9,604 nucleotides of DNA, taken from positions 1 through 9,604 of the forward strand of contig CAYNIY010000055.1 in NCBI GenBank assembly GCA_964397525.1, in the 5' to 3' direction. Of the stretch, positions 6,220 through 9,604 are shown in pieces (positions within the stretch are counted from its first letter, which is position 1; every line of letters begins with the position of its first letter). The notes below the pieces were generated by a model. The model saw only the letters and a list, made by a program, of their open reading frames with translations. It did not search any database and was not told the origin of the DNA. This DNA comes from Syntrophopropionicum sp964397525 (GTDB lineage Bacteria; Bacillota; Desulfotomaculia; Desulfotomaculales; Pelotomaculaceae). Position numbers and translations under genes: made by a program.

Positions 6220-7278
6220 ATGAAAAATCTTTATATCACAGGCGTCGCGGGATGCGGCAAAACAGCCATCGCCCTGGGCATCGCCCTGAAGCTGAAAAAG
6301 GAAGGTATTAAGGTCACCTACTTTAAACCGGTAGGCAGCCGTCCCAAGCTGGCCAGTACTGAAGACAATGATGCCGTACTGATGCGCGAGATTCTTCAGA
6401 TGAAAACAGACGTCAAACAAATCGCGCCCTTTACAGCGGGCACATCCTACCTGTCCGGCCTGAAAAACCCGGAAACAGCAATTACCAGCATCAAGGAAGC
6501 CTACCAGGCAATCTCTGCGGAAGCAGACCTGATCATTATCGACGGGGCCACCTTTCCCCACGTGGGCGCCGCTTACGGTCTTGATGTAATCAGCCTGGCC
6601 CCCCTGTTCAACGCTTCGGTACTGAACGTTATCAAATTGGAAAACGATTTGAGCGTAGACCAGGCCATCTTTTTTGACAACAATTGCAAATCCAGAGGGT
6701 TGGCGGTAACCGGGCATATATTTAATAACGTGCCAAGGCAGCTGCTGGCGAAAACGGAAGGGGTTTTCAAGCCGATCCTTGAAAAAACAGGCTGCTCAAC
6801 TCTGGGCATTATACCCATGCGGCCTGAAATCGCCTCACCGACTGTTTCCGAGTATTATGAGGTATTGGGGGGCGAGCTGCTGGTTGGCGAAGACAAGCTG
6901 GACCGGTTGGTGGAGGAAGTTATCGTAGGCGCCATGACCATGGAAAGCGCGCTGAAATACATGCGCCGTTCAGCGAATAAAGCCGTTGTAATGGGTGGTG
7001 ACCGGGCTGACCTGGCCCTGTCTACCCTCGAGACCAGCACATCTGCCTTGATTTTGACAGGCGGCCTTTACCCCGATGTAAAGGTGATCTCACGCGCCGC
7101 AGAAAAAGGAGTGCCCATAATCCTGGTGCATTATGACACTTATACAGCCATTGAAAAGATTTCTGAGGTTTCCAGACGCATCAATCCCGGTGACGCCACC
7201 GGTATAAAAATAGCCGCAGAAAATATCGAAAAGCACTGCGACTGGAAAACAATCATGAAATCGCTGGAAGAAAAATAG
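6220..7278 (+). CDS. BioD-like P-loop and DRTGG-domain protein (phosphotransacetylase N-terminal-like)
   Basis: A 352-residue protein related to the BioD-like plus DRTGG N-terminal region of long phosphotransacetylases (COG0857 type), lacking the catalytic PTA domain. The N-terminal half has a P-loop GVAGCGKT (8-15), a FKPVGSRP stretch (35-42) as in dethiobiotin-synthetase-like ATPases, and a Walker-B-like DLIIIDGA (103-110). The DRTGG domain covers about 205-320 with VMGGDRADLALSTLET (257-272) and LILTGGLYPD (277-286). In long Pta enzymes these domains are regulatory, so a nucleotide-sensing or accessory role beside the acyl-CoA synthetase is likely but not shown. The start ATG has AGGTGA at 6210-6215, overlapping the stop codon of the upstream gene, so the two are co-transcribed and probably translationally coupled. 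A strong terminator follows. Family is confident; function is inferred. Confidence 0.85.
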   Translation: MKNLYITGVAGCGKTAIALGIALKLKKEGIKVTYFKPVGSRPKLASTEDNDAVLMREILQMKTDVKQIAPFTAGTSYLSGLKNPETAITSIKEAYQAISAEADLIIIDGATFPHVGAAYGLDVISLAPLFNASVLNVIKLENDLSVDQAIFFDNNCKSRGLAVTGHIFNNVPRQLLAKTEGVFKPILEKTGCSTLGIIPMRPEIASPTVSEYYEVLGGELLVGEDKLDRLVEEVIVGAMTMESALKYMRRSANKAVVMGGDRADLALSTLETSTSALILTGGLYPDVKVISRAAEKGVPIILVHYDTYTAIEKISEVSRRINPGDATGIKIAAENIEKHCDWKTIMKSLEEK

Positions 7279-7292
7279 ATAATCTAATATTC

Positions 7293-7333
7293 AAGAAAAC
7301 CTGTCACAAATACATGACAGGTTTTCTTTTATT
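7293..7333 (+). terminator. Rho-independent terminator of the synthetase/DRTGG operon
   Basis: A perfect 14-base stem, AAGAAAACCTGTCA (7293-7306) and TGACAGGTTTTCTT (7315-7328), has an eight-base loop and a T-rich tail (TTATTT). It begins 15 bases after the DRTGG stop codon. Confidence 0.92.
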
Positions 7334-7362
7334 TAGTATATATATAATTTAATAAAATTATA

Positions 7363-7390
7363 AGAAATTGGAAATGATTTTCTAATTTCT
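7363..7390. repeat. AT-rich 12-bp inverted repeat
   Basis: AGAAATTGGAAA (7363-7374) pairs with TTTCTAATTTCT (7379-7390) with one GU pair and a TGAT loop. No U-run follows on either strand, so a terminator is unlikely. It could be an operator, an RNA processing hairpin or chance in AT-rich DNA. Confidence 0.4.
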
Positions 7391-7424
7391 CTGTTGTATT
7401 ATCCTTTTTAGAAAAGCTTTTTTT

Positions 7425-7494
7425 AATGTCATCCTGAGCGGCAGCGAAGGATCTCACACCTAGATCCTTTACTATCATCCAGAAAAATGACATT
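7425..7494. repeat. 70-bp palindromic MITE/REP-like element
   Basis: Terminal inverted repeats AATGTCAT (7425-7432) and ATGACATT (7487-7494) enclose an inner hairpin AAGGATCT (7447-7454) / AGATCCTT (7462-7469) with a seven-base loop. The sequence GTCATCCTGAGCG followed by GAAGGATCT belongs to a dispersed GTCATTCTGAGCGAAGCGAAG-like theme I recall from many bacterial genomes. There is no coding capacity. It ends 49 bases before the receiver gene, so it may lie in or near that gene's promoter. Confidence 0.6.
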
Positions 7495-7537
7495 GTATGA
7501 AGCCTCTTTTCAGGACTGATAATATTAAGGAGTTGTT

Positions 7538-7561
7538 ATGTTTTGGGCAAAAGGGTATTAA
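7538..7561 (+). other. Seven-codon ORF overlapping the receiver gene start
   Basis: ATG at 7538 opens MFWAKGY followed by TAA (7559-7561), out of frame with the receiver gene and overlapping its TTG start at 7543. It is closer to the AAGGAG (five bases) than the TTG is. It may compete with or couple to the receiver start, may mark a one-base sequence error, or may be meaningless. There is no direct support for a peptide product. Confidence 0.2.
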
Positions 7562-7971
7562 TTCTAAATAACAGGACCATGATGCGAAAAATGATTGCAA
7601 AAACCTTTAACAATAATGGCTATATTGTTATAGGTGAAGCCAGAAACGCAGCGGAAGCTGCTGCAGCTTACAAAAAGCTCAAACCGGATCTGGTGATCAT
7701 TGATGCAGAAATGACATACTCATACAGAAAAAAAGCAATAAATTTAATATATTCCTTAAATGCCAAAGCCGGCATCGCACTGTTAAGCATTTTAGGCCCA
7801 AAGGTTTTTATTGTGGATCCTGTAGATCCTGTTTCTGATGACTTTATAGTCAGCCGGGTGCCGGAAGGTCACCCTTTGCTGATTATAGAAAAGGAATTCT
7901 CAAAAAGCCTGTCAGATTATCTTGACTCCATTAATTACGCGTCCCTTAGCCTGGCTTCCCAAACCGGGTAA
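7543..7971 (+). CDS. Stand-alone receiver-domain (CheY-like) protein with degenerate active site
   Basis: A 142-residue protein with the fold pattern of a response-regulator receiver domain and no output domain: GKRVLILNN (2-10), a first helix with RKMIAKTF, GYIVIGEARNAAEAA (26-40), then PDLVIIDAEM (48-57) with Asp54 at the phospho-acceptor place. The metal-binding acidic pair after beta-1 is replaced by Asn9-Asn10. The usual DFIVKP lysine motif appears as DDFIVSRVP (99-107), so that lysine is lost as well. This suggests an atypical receiver that is not phosphorylated in the ordinary way. The segment VDPVDPVSDD (91-100) replaces the usual alpha-4/beta-5 region. The start is taken as TTG at 7543 because the family-like MGKRVLI begins there; AAGGAG (7527-7532) is 10 bases upstream. 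An out-of-frame ATG at 7538 lies between. No histidine kinase is nearby, and the partner is unknown. Confidence 0.72.
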   Translation: MGKRVLILNNRTMMRKMIAKTFNNNGYIVIGEARNAAEAAAAYKKLKPDLVIIDAEMTYSYRKKAINLIYSLNAKAGIALLSILGPKVFIVDPVDPVSDDFIVSRVPEGHPLLIIEKEFSKSLSDYLDSINYASLSLASQTG

Positions 7972-8005
7972 CAATTGTTCCACATGTTATGCCAGCTGAT
8001 AAGTG

Positions 8006-8043
8006 CGGCTGCTCAGCCTTGTTGCTGGGCGGCTGTTTTATTT
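8006..8043 (+). terminator. Rho-independent terminator after the receiver gene
   Basis: CGGCTGCTCAGC (8006-8017) pairs along all 12 positions (three GU pairs) with GCTGGGCGGCTG (8024-8035) around a six-base loop, followed by TTTTATTT. It lies 34 bases after the receiver stop and 23 bases before the start of the hydrolase gene, so it separates the two transcripts. Confidence 0.85.
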
Positions 8044-8066
8044 ATTAAACCCACTGGAGGTGTATA

Positions 8067-9604
8067 ATGAAAAAATTTTTCATGGCAGTGCTTGCTCTTG
8101 TCATCCTGATTGCATTAATCATCTTCATGATCCCCCGTTTGCGTGACCCGGAACCGGTTCGCACGCCAGCCTACTGGCCTACCCAGGGCTGGCAGAGCGT
8201 CACGCCCGAGGAACAGGGCTTTGACTCAGCCAAAATAGCGGAAGGGCTGCGGGGGATTCGCGAAAACAACATCGATATCCACAGCCTGCTCGTGATCCGC
8301 AATGGTTTGGTGGTAGTGGACGCTTCCTTCTACCCCTATGACGGCGGGACCGTCCATGAAGTGGCCTCGGTGACCAAGAGCTTTATGACCACCCTGATCG
8401 CCATTGCCGCCGACCAGGGTAAGCTGCAGCTCGACCAGCCGATGGTCTCATTTTTCCCCGACTGCACCATCGCCAACCGCGATGCCCGCAAAGAACGGAT
8501 CACCGTACGTCATCTGGCTGGCATGTCCTCAGGGCTGGATTCACTGGGTCTTGAGCAGGACGAGGGAACGCTTACCGAGATGCGGGCCAGCGCAGACTGG
8601 GTGCAGTTCGCCCTGGACCGGCCGGTAGTCAGTGAACCAGGTACTAAATTTGTGTATGACAGCCCTGGCATGCACCTGCTCTCAGGCATCCTGCAGCAGT
8701 CTACAGGCATGAGCGCGCTCGAGTTCGCCCGTCAAAACCTGTTACAGCCGCTGGGCATCAGCGAGGTCATCTGGCCGGCTGACCCACAGGGTTTTAATCA
8801 TGGTTGGGGCGACCTGTACCTGCACCCGCGCGATGCGGCCAAGCTTGGTTATCTATGGCTCAACAACGGTGTATGGGAAGGCAGGCAGATCGTTGCAAGC
8901 GAGTGGGTTGAAAACTCGGTCAAAGTGCAAATCAGGACAGGTATGGGCGATAATTACGGTTATGGATGGTGGACTATGTCCGGAGAAGGCGAAGGAGAGT
9001 ATGCGGCCATTGGCCGTGGCGGACAGCGGATCCATGTGATGCCGGACCTGAACATTATCGTGGTAACTACGGGCGGTGGTTTTAAGATAGACGAGGTGTG
9101 GCCATACCTTGAACCGACACTGGTTGACACCAGCAAACCCTTACCTGCTAATCCCTCAGGAGTGGAGCAGTTAAACGCCGCGATTGCCGCAGTTGCCCAG
9201 GCGCCTGCTCCCAAACCGGTTGCAACTATGCCTGCAATGGCCAAAGAAATTTCCGGCAAAACCTATGCACTTGAATCCAATCCGCTCCAGCTAAAGACTT
9301 TGCGCCTCGACTTCAACGACTCCACCGAGGCCACCCTGCACATTACATTTACCGACAACCGCCCCAGCCCGCCCCAGCAGGTCGGCTTGGATGGGGTTTA
9401 TCGTCTGGTCCCCGGCAGCTACAACCTGCCCCAGGGAATGCGGGGCTCCTGGGCCGACGCCCAGACCTTTGTCTTAGAGTATGATACTATCGCTGTCAAT
9501 GACCACATAAATTTCCGGTTGGTTTTCCAGGACGACCAAGTGGTGATGAAAGTCCTGGAAACAGATCATGAGCTCGGTGTGACGATTGAGGGCCAACTGC
9601 AAAA
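8067..9604 (+). CDS. Membrane-anchored serine beta-lactamase-like hydrolase (PF00144 type), 3'-truncated by window
   Basis: The frame is open for 512 codons to the window edge without a stop. GGAGG (8056-8060) is six bases before the ATG. An N-terminal hydrophobic segment (about residues 4-22) after MKK is a signal anchor or signal peptide without a lipobox cysteine, so the enzyme should act outside the membrane. The class C/penicillin-binding-protein-like domain spans about 50-345: SVTK (Ser101, Lys104) is the nucleophile motif, VYDSPG (196-201, Tyr197) stands for the YxN/YxS motif, and GRGGQ (316-320) stands for the KTG-like strand. RHLAGMSSGLD (148-158) is also typical. A second beta-rich region (about 390-512) follows, resembling C-terminal extensions of esterase/peptidase members. 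The substrate is unknown; the family includes esterases, D-aminopeptidases and beta-lactamases, and resistance cannot be claimed. Codon use looks more GC-rich than in the receiver gene before it. Confidence 0.88.
   Translation, partial: MKKFFMAVLALVILIALIIFMIPRLRDPEPVRTPAYWPTQGWQSVTPEEQGFDSAKIAEGLRGIRENNIDIHSLLVIRNGLVVVDASFYPYDGGTVHEVASVTKSFMTTLIAIAADQGKLQLDQPMVSFFPDCTIANRDARKERITVRHLAGMSSGLDSLGLEQDEGTLTEMRASADWVQFALDRPVVSEPGTKFVYDSPGMHLLSGILQQSTGMSALEFARQNLLQPLGISEVIWPADPQGFNHGWGDLYLHPRDAAKLGYLWLNNGVWEGRQIVASEWVENSVKVQIRTGMGDNYGYGWWTMSGEGEGEYAAIGRGGQRIHVMPDLNIIVVTTGGGFKIDEVWPYLEPTLVDTSKPLPANPSGVEQLNAAIAAVAQAPAPKPVATMPAMAKEISGKTYALESNPLQLKTLRLDFNDSTEATLHITFTDNRPSPPQQVGLDGVYRLVPGSYNLPQGMRGSWADAQTFVLEYDTIAVNDHINFRLVFQDDQVVMKVLETDHELGVTIEGQLQ

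Noticed and set aside
6205..6717. 170-residue minus-strand open frame
   Set aside because: It lies entirely antisense to the DRTGG gene, whose protein has clear motifs; no ribosome binding site or recognisable product.
1..9604. CRISPR array, tRNA, rRNA, riboswitch or toxin-antitoxin pair
   Set aside because: No regularly spaced repeats, no cloverleaf or rRNA-like sequence, no recognised aptamer core in the leaders, and no small gene pair of that type was seen.
8067..9604. Calling the hydrolase an antibiotic-resistance beta-lactamase
   Set aside because: Only general PF00144 motifs are present (SVTK, YDS, RGG); these are shared with esterases and peptidases, and the YxN motif is not canonical.

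Overview
The window looks like a chromosomal segment of an anaerobic Firmicute, most likely a Clostridia/Desulfotomaculum-Pelotomaculum type organism. The evidence is strong GGAGG/AGGTGA-type ribosome binding sites, TTG starts, U-run terminators, moderate GC genes separated by very AT-rich spacers, an ADP-forming acyl-CoA synthetase beside a BioD/DRTGG protein, and a class IIC group II intron relic. The taxon is an inference; no rRNA or marker gene is present.

Layout. 1-315 is the C-terminal part of a YaiI/YqxD (DUF188) protein cut by the window edge. 316-633 is a non-coding spacer with a short repeat and AT-rich DNA. 634-1038 encodes a small five-helix membrane protein with a CxxC pair. 1038-1218 (minus) reads as an internally deleted class IIC group II intron: its 5' end sits directly behind the T-run of a hairpin terminator (1225-1260) and its 3' end runs into the stop codon of the membrane protein gene. 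1330-3870 (minus) is a glycogen/alpha-glucan phosphorylase with a good promoter and Shine-Dalgarno. A divergent intergenic region (3871-4107) leads into a two-gene plus-strand operon: a fused alpha-beta ADP-forming acyl(acetyl)-CoA synthetase (4108-6210) and a BioD-like P-loop + DRTGG protein (6220-7278), closed by a strong terminator (7293-7333).

The next spacer (7334-7542) holds an AT-rich hairpin and a 70-bp palindromic MITE/REP-like element. It is followed by a stand-alone receiver-domain protein (7543-7971) that has lost the acidic pair and the C-terminal lysine of normal response regulators. A second good terminator (8006-8043) then separates it from a membrane-anchored serine beta-lactamase-like hydrolase (8067 to the window end, cut at its C terminus).

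How the genes may work together: the phosphorylase releases glucose-1-phosphate from storage glucan, and the ADP-forming synthetase makes ATP from acetyl-CoA or another acyl-CoA at the end of fermentation. The divergent pair would therefore sit at the two ends of fermentative carbon flow. The DRTGG protein is probably an accessory or sensory partner of the synthetase. This link is inference from gene order. No complete new defence or mobile system is visible. The items most worth a second look are the intron relic, the pseudo-receiver and its odd start region, and the synthetase/DRTGG pair.
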